A stretch of DNA of 9,167 nucleotides from Kouleothrix aurantiaca (GTDB taxonomy: Bacteria > Chloroflexota > Chloroflexia > Chloroflexales > Roseiflexaceae). Location: assembly GCA_001399705.1 (NCBI GenBank), contig LJCR01000053.1, positions 1-9,167 on the forward strand, read 5' to 3'. The notes under the pieces were generated by a model. It was not told the origin of the DNA and did not search any database. It worked only from the letters and a program-made list of their open reading frames with translations. Below, in pieces: positions 1-6,521 of the stretch. Each line of letters opens with the position of its first letter. The first letter of the stretch is position 1. A program made the position numbers and the translations under genes.

Positions 1-321
1 GCCATTCCCATTCCGCGCCAGTACGATTACTTCACCCGGGTATTCGTGCGGGTGTTCGTGGTGCTGCTGCCCTTTTTTCTGATCAAAACGCTGGCGGGCG
101 ATCGTGCCGCGTGGCTGGTCATCCCGCTCACGGGCGTGATCGCCTTTCTCTTCACGGTGATCGAGCGCACTGGCGCGGTCAACGAAGACCCGTTCGAGAA
201 CCGTATTACGGATGTGCCGATCTCGGCCGCCTGCCGGGAGATCGAGCGCGACCTGCGCCTGGTGCTGGGCGAAACCGACGTGCCGCCCAGGCTCGAACCG
301 CAGGATGGCTATCTGTTCTGA
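1..321 (+). CDS. Bestrophin-family (UPF0187-like) chloride channel protein, C-terminal part
   Basis: The frame is open from base 1 and ends in TGA at 319-321, so the gene starts outside the window and only about the last 106 residues are present. The fragment begins AIPIPRQYDYFTRVFV, continues through two hydrophobic stretches, and then carries IERTGAVNEDPFEN and a CREIERDL segment. This order (P-RQYDYFTR, membrane helices, EDPFEN, C-x-x-IE-DL) is typical of the C-terminal third of bacterial bestrophin-like proteins, which form chloride or anion channels in the inner membrane. The acidic EDPFEN motif corresponds to the conserved cytoplasmic segment after the last helix in that family. The first internal ATG-like start would be at 46, but the homology runs through upstream of it, so I treat the gene as truncated by the window edge. 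A gap of 57 bases separates it from the next gene, and I see no clear terminator there. Confidence 0.85.
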   Translation, partial: AIPIPRQYDYFTRVFVRVFVVLLPFFLIKTLAGDRAAWLVIPLTGVIAFLFTVIERTGAVNEDPFENRITDVPISAACREIERDLRLVLGETDVPPRLEPQDGYLF

Positions 322-378
322 AGCAGGGTTTCCGAGCGCCATCTGACAGGCGGCATGACCAGCACAAGGAGAAAAGCG

Positions 379-1110
379 ATGGGCGAGCCCGACAACACCA
401 ACCGACCAACGATTGTGCTTTTTCACGGCGCATGGGCCGATGGCAGTGGCTGGGGCAAGGTTATTCGCTCGCTGCAGGAAGACGGCTACACCGTGGTCGC
501 GCCAGCGCTTGGGCTGCTGTCGCTCAGCGCCGACATCGCCGCCGCGCGCAAATGCATTGGCGACATTCAGGGCCCGGCGCTGCTGGTGGGCCACTCCTAC
601 GGTGGTTCGGTCATCACCGGCGCGGCCAGCGGGCTCGCGAACGTGAAGGGGCTGGTGTACCTGGCGGCCTTTGCCCTGGACACAGGCGAAAGCCTGTTCG
701 GGCTGGTCAACCAGTTTGCCGCGCAGTACGGGGCGGCCTTTGCCGGCCAGTTCTTCCGCCCCGATGGCGCCTTCGACAACCCGCAGACGCTGGTGTACCT
801 CGACCGCGCCAACTTCGGCGCGGCATTCGTGCAGGATATCGACGCGCAGCAGGCGGCGGTGCTTGGCGCAACCCAGCGCCCGATCGGCGTGGCGGCCTTT
901 GGCGAAGCGCTGCAGGACACGCCGGCCTGGCGCGGCACACGCTCGTGGTACCAGGTTTCCGCCCAGGACCGCGTGCTTCAGCCGGATGCGCAGCGCTGGA
1001 TGGCGCAGCGGATGGGCGCGGAGGTGACCGAGCTTGAGTCGAGCCACGCCTCGCCAGTGGCGCACCCTCAGGCAATTGCCGAGCTGATCAGGCGGGCGGC
1101 ACAGGCATAA
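379..1110 (+). CDS. Alpha/beta hydrolase (EstC-like esterase/hydrolase)
   Basis: Predicted protein of 243 residues. The start at 379 is chosen over an in-frame ATG at 355 because AAGGAG (366-371) stands 7 bases before it, and the family match begins only at about residue 10. Visible motifs are HGAW (16-19, oxyanion-hole region), the nucleophile elbow GHSYGG (71-76, Ser73), a probable acid at Asp197 in SAQDRV, and the catalytic His at about 223 in SSHASP. All three members of the triad are therefore present. The pattern VLFHGAW-x-DGS-x-W, then VGHSYGG, then VYLAAF-x-DTGES matches a common family of small bacterial hydrolases often labelled only alpha/beta hydrolase. There is no signal peptide, so the enzyme is probably cytoplasmic. 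The substrate cannot be told from sequence. It is followed 52 bases later by a dinucleotide-binding oxidoreductase, which may be co-transcribed. Confidence 0.92.
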   Translation: MGEPDNTNRPTIVLFHGAWADGSGWGKVIRSLQEDGYTVVAPALGLLSLSADIAAARKCIGDIQGPALLVGHSYGGSVITGAASGLANVKGLVYLAAFALDTGESLFGLVNQFAAQYGAAFAGQFFRPDGAFDNPQTLVYLDRANFGAAFVQDIDAQQAAVLGATQRPIGVAAFGEALQDTPAWRGTRSWYQVSAQDRVLQPDAQRWMAQRMGAEVTELESSHASPVAHPQAIAELIRRAAQA

Positions 1111-1117
1111 AGTCGTG

Positions 1118-1123
1118 TATACT
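1118..1123 (+). promoter_or_regulatory. Possible -10 box (TATACT) before the oxidoreductase gene
   Basis: TATACT matches five of six bases of the sigma-70 -10 consensus and lies 39 bases before the ATG at 1163. No convincing -35 hexamer is found at 16-18 bases upstream, where the sequence is GC-rich. It may therefore be a weak or activator-dependent promoter, or a chance match. Confidence 0.25.
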
Positions 1124-1162
1124 CTGCTCGTTCCGGCGCGAGCTACAAGCAAGGAGGGGCAT

Positions 1163-1771
1163 ATGCAGGTCGGCATTCTGGGCGCGGGCAATATTGGCGG
1201 CAACCTTGCGAAAAAGCTGCGTGCAGCCGGCCACCAGATCATGGTTGGCGTTCGCGACCCGCACAGCCTCAAGGCGCAGGCGGCACAGGCCAGTGGCGAC
1301 GTTACTGGCACGTTTGCGGAAGCGGCGCAGTTCGGCGACGTGGTGGTCGTCGCTCTGCCGCTCCATGCCGCCCGCGAGCTCTTGCCCACGCTCAACCTCA
1401 CAAGCACGATCGTTCTTGACACAACCAACGCATTTGGCGATCTGCCCGATGGCTTTGCATCCGCCAGCGCGGCTATCCAGGCCTGGTCTGGCAGCTCGCG
1501 TGTGGCCAAAGTGTTCAACGCAACGCCTTGGGAAGCGCTGGCCGACCCGATCTACCAGGGAAAGCGCGTGGAAACCTTTATCTGCGGCGACGACGCGGAA
1601 GCGAAAGCGCTTGCCATGCAATTTGCCCGCGACGTTGGCTTCACGCCGATCGACCTTGGCGGGCTGGCAAACGCGCCGCTCAGCGAGAACTTCGCTCGGC
1701 TGTGGGGGACGCTTGCCATGCAACGCGGCTATGGCCGCGACTTCGCCTTTACCATCGTTGAAAGAAAGTGA
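1163..1771 (+). CDS. NAD(P)-binding oxidoreductase, F420-reductase-like (COG2085)
   Basis: Predicted protein of 202 residues. The start at 1163 is set by AAGGAGG (1151-1157) five bases upstream and because the Rossmann fold begins at once: residues 3-13 read VGILGAGNIGG, the GxGxxG dinucleotide loop. VGVRDP (about 28-33) ends strand beta-2, where the 2'-phosphate of NADPH is usually recognised; the Arg fits NADP(H). Further family signs are DVVVVALPLHA, VLDTTNAFGDLPDG and VAKVFNATPWEALADP, the counterpart of the FNT-x-x-W-E-x-x-ADP segment in predicted dinucleotide-binding enzymes of COG2085. The length is close to that family's usual 200-220 residues. True coenzyme F420:NADP reductases belong to the same family, but many members act on unknown substrates, so the reaction stays open. 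Cytoplasmic. No terminator is evident behind the gene. Confidence 0.88.
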   Translation: MQVGILGAGNIGGNLAKKLRAAGHQIMVGVRDPHSLKAQAAQASGDVTGTFAEAAQFGDVVVVALPLHAARELLPTLNLTSTIVLDTTNAFGDLPDGFASASAAIQAWSGSSRVAKVFNATPWEALADPIYQGKRVETFICGDDAEAKALAMQFARDVGFTPIDLGGLANAPLSENFARLWGTLAMQRGYGRDFAFTIVERK

Positions 1772-2030
1772 TGCCGCGGTTCGATTCATGGTGCTGCGCT
1801 TTCCAGATCGCCGTCGATGATCATGCAATCCGTGAGGCATCGCGAATTCTTCCTGCATCCCCTCCCGCGTATCCAGAACAACATATCATGGCTTCTTGAC
1901 AAGCAGACTCGTCGCCAGTAGGATGGCACCCATCAAACGTCGTTCCGATTCGTCCGAGCGAAAACCGGCTGCCGCTACAGGCCACCACAGTCAGGTATCG
2001 CCACTGCATAGCCGGACAAGGAGCAATGCC
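1772..2030. other. Intergenic region between oxidoreductase and second hydrolase
   Basis: This stretch of 259 bases carries no supported gene. The long overlapping minus-strand frames here are continuations of shadows of the neighbouring genes. The only clear element is the promoter for the next gene at 1896-1924. I see no strong hairpin with a T tract that would end the transcript of the oxidoreductase. Confidence 0.6.
1896..1924 (+). promoter_or_regulatory. Sigma-70-type promoter for the second hydrolase
   Basis: TTGACA (1896-1901), a perfect -35 consensus, is followed after exactly 17 bases by TAGGAT (1919-1924), which matches the -10 consensus at four of six positions. Transcription would start near 1931 and leave a 5' leader of about 100 bases before the ATG at 2031. 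This suggests the second hydrolase is transcribed on its own and not only by read-through. Confidence 0.6.
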
Positions 2031-2852
2031 ATGGCATCGTGGTACACGGGGGATACGGTCGTGAACGGCGTGCGCTTGCATTTCACGCGCACGGGCGGAA
2101 ACAAGCCACCCGTCGTGCTCGCGCACGGCTTCAGCGACGCAGGGCTGTGCTGGACGCCAGTGGCGCAGGCGCTGGAGGCCGATTATGACCTTGTGATGGT
2201 GGATGCGCGTGGCCACGGTTTCTCCGACGCCCCCGAGACGGGCTACACCCTCGCCCAGATGGCGGGCGACCTGCGGGGCGTCATCGCTGGCCTTGGCCTC
2301 GTGCGGCCCGCTCTGATCGGCCACTCGATGGGCGGCGGTATCACCCTGGCCCTGGCTGGCCTGTACCCGGATGTGCCCGGCGCGATCATCCTGGAAGATG
2401 CCGGGGCGCTGGAAGCATCGGATTTTCCGCGCCGGCAGCAGGGGGAGGAGAACCCATTTCTGGCGAGGCTCACGCGCCTTCAGGCCAAAACCCACGACGA
2501 GCTGATAGCCGAGATACGGGCATCGTCGGGATGGCCGGAGGGCGAGCTGAGGCCGTGGGCGGATGCGAAGCTTCCGTTCAACCTGCGCGCCGCACAGCTT
2601 GACCCCACCGAAGGCACGAGCTGGGCCGAGCTGATGCCACGCATCACCTGCCCTGCCCTCCTGATCACCGCCGACCTTGACCGCGGCGCGCTCGTTCGGC
2701 CAGAGATGGCTCGTGCTATGCAGCAGCAGGTGCCGCAGCTGCACATCGCCCATATCCCGGGCGCTGGCCACAACATCCGGCGTGAGCAGTTTGACCGCTA
2801 CATCGCAGTTGTCCGCTCATTCCTGGGCAGCTGGGCGGCAAGCTATCAGTAG
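2031..2852 (+). CDS. Alpha/beta fold hydrolase
   Basis: Predicted protein of 273 residues. ATG 2031 has AAGGAG (2018-2023) at a spacing of 7 bases. A second ATG at 2026 is out of frame, and the in-frame ATG at 1896 lies inside the promoter, so both are rejected. Motifs are VVLAHGFSDAG (28-38, oxyanion hole), MVDARGHGFSD (56-66), typical of the haloalkane dehalogenase/epoxide hydrolase-like branch of alpha/beta hydrolases, the nucleophile elbow GHSMGG (97-102, Ser99), a late acid in ADLD (Asp217 or Asp215), and the catalytic His247 in GAGHNIRRE. With Ser as nucleophile it is a probable esterase-like hydrolase and not a dehalogenase. There is no signal peptide. Its sequence differs clearly from the first hydrolase at 379, so the two do not look like recent copies. 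A strong inverted repeat lies about 50 bases behind the stop. The substrate is unknown. Confidence 0.92.
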   Translation: MASWYTGDTVVNGVRLHFTRTGGNKPPVVLAHGFSDAGLCWTPVAQALEADYDLVMVDARGHGFSDAPETGYTLAQMAGDLRGVIAGLGLVRPALIGHSMGGGITLALAGLYPDVPGAIILEDAGALEASDFPRRQQGEENPFLARLTRLQAKTHDELIAEIRASSGWPEGELRPWADAKLPFNLRAAQLDPTEGTSWAELMPRITCPALLITADLDRGALVRPEMARAMQQQVPQLHIAHIPGAGHNIRREQFDRYIAVVRSFLGSWAASYQ

Positions 2853-2900
2853 GCTGGCGGCCACCAATAGGGTGCAGCAAAGCCACACGCGGGTACCCTC

Positions 2901-2935
2901 GCCGGGCGGGCGCGAACGGTTCGCGCCCGCCCGGC
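2901..2935. terminator. 17-bp perfect inverted repeat, probable terminator hairpin
   Basis: The left arm 2901-2917 and right arm 2919-2935 are exact reverse complements (17 of 17) around a single central base, rich in G and C. In RNA the turn would open to a loop of three or more bases. It lies 48 bases after the stop of the hydrolase at 2852. No T tract follows on either strand, so it is not a textbook intrinsic terminator. In high-GC bacteria such U-less hairpins behind genes are common and probably end or stabilise transcripts. Confidence 0.6.
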
Positions 2936-3121
2936 TGTGCGCCCGCCGATCCAACCATGCCTTATCTGGTATGAGCCCCTCAAAGAAACATCCCTCGGTG
3001 TTCTGAAGGCGAGCTTCTTCACTTGCGAGCGCGGAGTTTACCCTGCGCCGGGCTGAAGGGTTCAGAATGGCAACGGAAAAGCGTTTACCCAAACCTGGCA
3101 GTACCGGGTGCCTCGGCGCGC

Positions 3122-3150
3122 TTGCATCAGCAGAACATTTGAGCTATGAT
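3122..3150 (+). promoter_or_regulatory. Sigma-70-type promoter for the DinB-like fragment
   Basis: TTGCAT (3122-3127), 17 bases, then TATGAT (3145-3150): the -35 matches four of six and the -10 five of six consensus positions. The expected transcription start, near 3157, leaves a short leader with GGAG (3171-3174) and ATG at 3181. This arrangement decides the start of the following reading frame and rules out the upstream in-frame ATG at 3067. Confidence 0.55.
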
Positions 3151-3180
3151 TGTGCCCTCGCCTTTGTGACGGAGCGCTGC

Positions 3181-3399
3181 ATGAATAGTTTGCTTGAAAG
3201 CGAGTTTCCATTACACGAAACACAAGGCCTGCGCTACGAGCTGCTGAAGGCGCTGACCGATACCGACCTCGCCTACAAGCTCGCGGGTGATAACCCAACG
3301 CGTTGGCAAAAGGAGCCGATTTTTGGATTGCTTGTAGCGGTTTGCAGGGCAATACAACAATCGTATGCGCGCACACTCGCCCAAGCGCACATCGAGTAA
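3181..3399 (+). pseudogene. DinB-family-like protein, short N-terminal remnant
   Basis: Reads 72 residues from ATG 3181, with GGAG six bases before it and a promoter upstream. The N-terminal part, HETQGLRYELLKALTDTDL followed by AYKLAGDNPT, resembles the first helix and loop of DinB-like four-helix-bundle proteins, where L-R-x-E-L-L-x-x-L-T-D-x-D-L and a GDNPT-LGELCREMGE-like stretch are usual. After GDNPT the likeness breaks: about 13 residues of unrelated character follow, then CRAIQQSYARTLAQ, which again recalls the second helix. Complete DinB proteins have about 150-170 residues and need two further His residues for metal binding near the C-terminus; here the frame stops long before, and no continuation is visible in other frames downstream. 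It is therefore probably a decayed gene, although promoter and Shine-Dalgarno sequence look intact. The family assignment is from memory of the motif only. It could instead be an unrelated small protein. Confidence 0.5.
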
Positions 3400-3406
3400 A
3401 CAAAAG

Positions 3407-3434
3407 GCGGCCGGATACATTCGTATCCGGCCGC
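3407..3434. terminator. Hairpin with 12-bp stem, possible bidirectional terminator
   Basis: Arms 3407-3418 and 3423-3434 pair perfectly (12 bp) around the loop ATTC. It begins 7 bases after the stop of the DinB-like frame. On the + strand no T run follows, but read on the minus strand the stem is followed by CTTTTGTTT, the pattern of an intrinsic terminator. It thus fits better as the end of a minus-strand transcript coming from 3448 upward, and may serve both directions. Confidence 0.65.
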
Positions 3435-3841
3435 GCGCGTGTGCCAGCTAGCGCAGCGCGACCGTCTGTTCGCACGTGCATACGGATTGGGTGCGGCAGC
3501 TGGTCAGCCGCTTCTTTCCGCCCCGCGCAGCTGGGCCGCAGCGCTCGGCGCATATCGTCTCGGCAAGGTCGTGCGGGTCGGCGCGCGGGGCAGGCAGGCC
3601 AGCATAACACGCCGGGCACTCCCTTGTTCCAGTGCTCCGCAGCAGCGATGCGCTCGCAGCAATCGCGCATCGCCAGCAGGCCAATTGATCAGGCTTTGTT
3701 GAGAAACGCCTTCCCAGCGAGCATATACGCCGCAGTTTTGCAGAAGACGTGCGCCAGCTATTCTTCAACCTGCCTGTCGTAATCCACCCTTCTCTCAACC
3801 TTTTGATAGATGCTGCCGGGCAGGGTTTAGCGCTATTGTTG
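3435..3841. other. 407-bp stretch without a secure gene
   Basis: No + strand frame here has a Shine-Dalgarno sequence or a recognisable protein. On the minus strand there are two suggestions of coding. One is a cysteine-rich frame (3448-3798). The other (about 3820-3689) reads as plausible protein but is interrupted by a TAG at 3758-3760. The two overlap in different frames, so at most one can be real over 3689-3798. The region may be the remains of an older gene or insertion. Confidence 0.5.
3448..3798 (-). CDS. Possible cysteine-rich small protein (uncertain)
   Basis: Open for 116 residues on the minus strand, the only sizeable minus-strand frame that does not sit over a + strand gene. Its C-terminal two thirds contain CWRC, CPAC, CAERC and a final C-x5-CTC group, an arrangement that could bind zinc or an iron-sulfur cluster. 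The stop lies only 13 bases before a hairpin that, on this strand, is followed by CTTTTGTTT, as expected for a gene end. Against it: no clear Shine-Dalgarno sequence before the ATG at 3798, an N-terminal part without protein character, and a possible later start (TTG before ACWRC). In GC-rich DNA, chance frames rich in Arg, Ala and Cys are common. I do not recognise a family. Confidence 0.3.
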   Translation of the reverse strand: MREGWITTGRLKNSWRTSSAKLRRICSLGRRFSTKPDQLACWRCAIAASASLLRSTGTRECPACYAGLPAPRADPHDLAETICAERCGPAARGGKKRLTSCRTQSVCTCEQTVALR

Positions 3842-3855
3842 TGGGAGCGCTCCCA
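3842..3855. promoter_or_regulatory. CelR/CebR-type LacI-family operator (TGGGAGCGCTCCCA)
   Basis: A perfect 14-bp palindrome. The sequence is identical to the operator of CelR of Thermobifida fusca and CebR of Streptomyces, LacI/GalR-family repressors that release DNA on binding cellobiose or related cello-oligosaccharides. It sits 39 bases before the ATG at 3895. Possible promoter hexamers TTGTTG (3836-3841) and TATGTG (3859-3864), each only three of six to consensus, would lie 17 bases apart with the operator filling the spacer, a position suited to repression. The sequence match is seen directly. That a LacI-family protein binds here is inference, and no such regulator gene is in the window. 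Confidence 0.65.
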
Positions 3856-3894
3856 GGATATGTGTGTGGCTGTATCTGTTCTGTGGAGGGTGCC

Positions 3895-4560
3895 ATGCTT
3901 CCATTTAGCACTGACCAGTTTCTCGACGTGTTTCGGCAGTATAACCAGGCGATCTGGCCGCTTCAGATCGTCGCCTATGTGCTTGGCCTGGTGGCCATTG
4001 GGCTGGCGGCCACGCCTTCGCGCTCGTCACACCAGATCATCAGCGCCATCCTCGCCGGCTTCTGGCTCTGGATGGGCATCGTCTATCACATTCTGTTCTT
4101 CCGCACCATCAACCCGGCTGCACTGGGCTTTGGCGCCTTGTTTCTGGTGCAAGCGCTGGGGTGGCTGTTCTTTGGGCTGGTGCGCCCGCGCCTGACATTT
4201 GCGCTGGATGCCACTCCCTACACCGCCGCCGGCCTGGTGATGATCGTCTACGCCATGCTGATCTACCCGCTGATTGGCGCATGGCTCGGCCATGGCTACC
4301 CGCAATCGCCGAGTTTTGGTGTTGCGCCCTGCCCCACCACGATTTTCACGTTCGGCCTGCTGCTCTGCACCAGCGCGCGGGTGCCGCGCACGCTGCTGAT
4401 CATCCCGGCGCTCTGGGCGCTGATTGGTTTTGCCGCCGCGCTGACCCTGGGCATTCGCGAAGATATCGGGCTGCTGCTGGCGGCAGGTGTGGCGGTGCCG
4501 CTGCTGCTGTGGCGCGACCGCACGGCTGCACAGGCTGGTGGGCGCCAGCGCTACGCCTGA
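3895..4560 (+). CDS. DUF6064 family integral membrane protein
   Basis: Predicted protein of 221 residues. ATG 3895 has GGAGGG (3885-3890) four bases before it, and the family match starts at residue 1 with MLPFSTDQFLDVF. An in-frame ATG at 3841 would run through the operator and is rejected. About six to seven hydrophobic segments are visible, for example 20-39, 48-69, 76-96 and 111-131, then the conserved cluster SFGVAPCPTTIFTFGLLL (140-157), followed by further helices to about residue 210. The elements YNQAIWP, YHILFF, INPAALGFGALF and GVAPCPTTIFTFG are marks of DUF6064, a family of bacterial inner-membrane proteins of unknown function. It is the first gene of the right-hand run and directly behind the CelR-type operator, so its expression may depend on that site. 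Its link to the ABC transporter downstream is by position only. Confidence 0.85.
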   Translation: MLPFSTDQFLDVFRQYNQAIWPLQIVAYVLGLVAIGLAATPSRSSHQIISAILAGFWLWMGIVYHILFFRTINPAALGFGALFLVQALGWLFFGLVRPRLTFALDATPYTAAGLVMIVYAMLIYPLIGAWLGHGYPQSPSFGVAPCPTTIFTFGLLLCTSARVPRTLLIIPALWALIGFAAALTLGIREDIGLLLAAGVAVPLLLWRDRTAAQAGGRQRYA

Positions 4561-4590
4561 TGCGGGCGCTGTTTCGGAACTGCGAACGCT

Positions 4591-4605
4591 GCCGGCTGAG
4601 CCGGC
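4591..4605 (+). repeat. Small inverted repeat before the DUF4342 gene
   Basis: GCCGGC, TGA, GCCGGC forms a 6-bp all-GC stem with a three-base loop, ending 7 bases before the GGAG (4613-4616) of the next gene. It could modulate read-through or ribosome access, but in DNA of this composition such short repeats also occur by chance. Confidence 0.25.
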
Positions 4606-4623
4606 TCGCAAAGGAGCAAAGCT

Positions 4624-4911
4624 ATGACCGGGCAAAGCACCTTGGAAACCGTTAAGGTTGAGGGCGCGCAGCTGCTCGACCAGATCAAGCGCCTGATTCA
4701 CGAGGGCAACGTGCGGCGCATCATCGTCAAGCAGGACGAGCGCGTGATCGCTGAGTTCCCGCTGACCTTTGGGGTGATCGGCGTAGTCATTGCGCCGGTG
4801 CTGGCAGCAGTTGGCGCAATCACCGCGCTGCTCGCCGACTGCACGATCGAGATTGAGCGGTCGGGAGAAGCGCCAGCGGGCGAGACCCCTGGCCCCACAG
4901 AAGAAGGCTAA
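4624..4911 (+). CDS. DUF4342 domain-containing protein
   Basis: Predicted protein of 95 residues, ATG preceded by GGAG (4613-4616) at a spacing of 7 bases. Residues about 9-45 read VKVEGAQLLDQIKRLIHEG followed by NVRRIIVKQDERVIAEFPL, then a hydrophobic segment GVIGVVIAPVLAAVGAITALLAD (about 50-72) and a CTIEIER end. The pattern of an amphipathic helix ending in IHEGNVRRI-I-K, two strands, a hydrophobic PVLAAVGAI segment and a final DCTI strand matches DUF4342, a small family of unknown function often found as a stand-alone domain in Chloroflexota, Firmicutes and other phyla. The last 20 residues are Pro/Gly/Glu-rich and probably disordered. The hydrophobic segment may associate with the membrane. 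It lies 63 bases behind DUF6064 and one base before the next gene, so translation with the latter is probably coupled. Confidence 0.85.
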   Translation: MTGQSTLETVKVEGAQLLDQIKRLIHEGNVRRIIVKQDERVIAEFPLTFGVIGVVIAPVLAAVGAITALLADCTIEIERSGEAPAGETPGPTEEG

Positions 4912-4912
4912 G

Positions 4913-5311
4913 ATGATTGCGCTTGAGCAGCAAACCGATAGCCGCCCGCGTTTGATCTGGCTTTCTGTGGTGCTCGCGCTGCTGGTAGCCGAGGCATACA
5001 CGCTGATCGGCCTGAACATTCTCGGCGTTGGCGATCTTCCCAGCGCCGAGCGGCCAGCGGCGGTTGTCTACGCTGCGGCGGGCTGCTACCTGCTGGGCGG
5101 GCTGCTGATCTTGCTGCGCCGCCGCTGGCTGTGGGTGGCCGGCCTGCTGATCAACACGCTGGTGATGTGGATCTTTTTTCGTGCCTACGCGGCGCGGCCG
5201 GCTGTGCTGTTTTCTTCGGGCGGCCTGATCACGAAAGCTGCGCAGATTATGCTTGAGCTCAGCCTGATCGCCCTGATCATCGCCGACCGGCGCAGCGCGC
5301 GGCGGGCCTAG
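4913..5311 (+). CDS. Small four-helix membrane protein, unknown function
   Basis: Predicted protein of 132 residues. The ATG follows the stop of the DUF4342 gene by one base, with AGAAGG just upstream inside that gene, typical of translational coupling. Four hydrophobic segments are visible at about 14-37, 50-68, 73-92 and 105-124, with the basic clusters RRR (69-71) and DRRSARRA at the C-terminus. By the positive-inside rule these place the loop between helices 2 and 3 and the C-terminus in the cytoplasm. I do not recognise a family. It lies 22 bases before the ABC ATPase gene on the same strand, so it may be an accessory membrane subunit, or simply co-expressed. The position is the only evidence for a shared role. 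Confidence 0.8.
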   Translation: MIALEQQTDSRPRLIWLSVVLALLVAEAYTLIGLNILGVGDLPSAERPAAVVYAAAGCYLLGGLLILLRRRWLWVAGLLINTLVMWIFFRAYAARPAVLFSSGGLITKAAQIMLELSLIALIIADRRSARRA

Positions 5312-5333
5312 CGCCCGCACGCACGGCGGGCAT

Positions 5334-6498
<1,165 letters not shown>

Positions 6499-6521
<23 letters not shown>

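Noticed and set aside
111..1037. 308-codon + strand frame overlapping bestrophin and the first hydrolase
   Set aside because: Out of frame with both recognised proteins, and of low-complexity Arg/Gly/Ala composition. It is a shadow of the first hydrolase.
1821..2771. 316-codon minus-strand frame opposite the second hydrolase
   Set aside because: The + strand encodes a complete alpha/beta hydrolase with triad, promoter and Shine-Dalgarno sequence. The antisense frame has none of these.
379..2852. Possible tandem duplication of two alpha/beta hydrolase genes
   Set aside because: The two proteins share only fold-level motifs. Their nucleophile elbows (GHSYGG and GHSMGG), lid regions and termini differ, so they belong to separate families.
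3067..3180. In-frame 38-codon extension of the DinB-like frame
   Set aside because: It would run through the likely promoter at 3122-3150, has no Shine-Dalgarno sequence, and adds no conserved residues. The ATG at 3181 has GGAG and the family-like start.
3841..3894. Upstream in-frame start for the DUF6064 gene
   Set aside because: It would place the operator inside the coding sequence and add 18 residues unlike the family, whose conserved start MLPF lies at 3895 behind GGAGGG.
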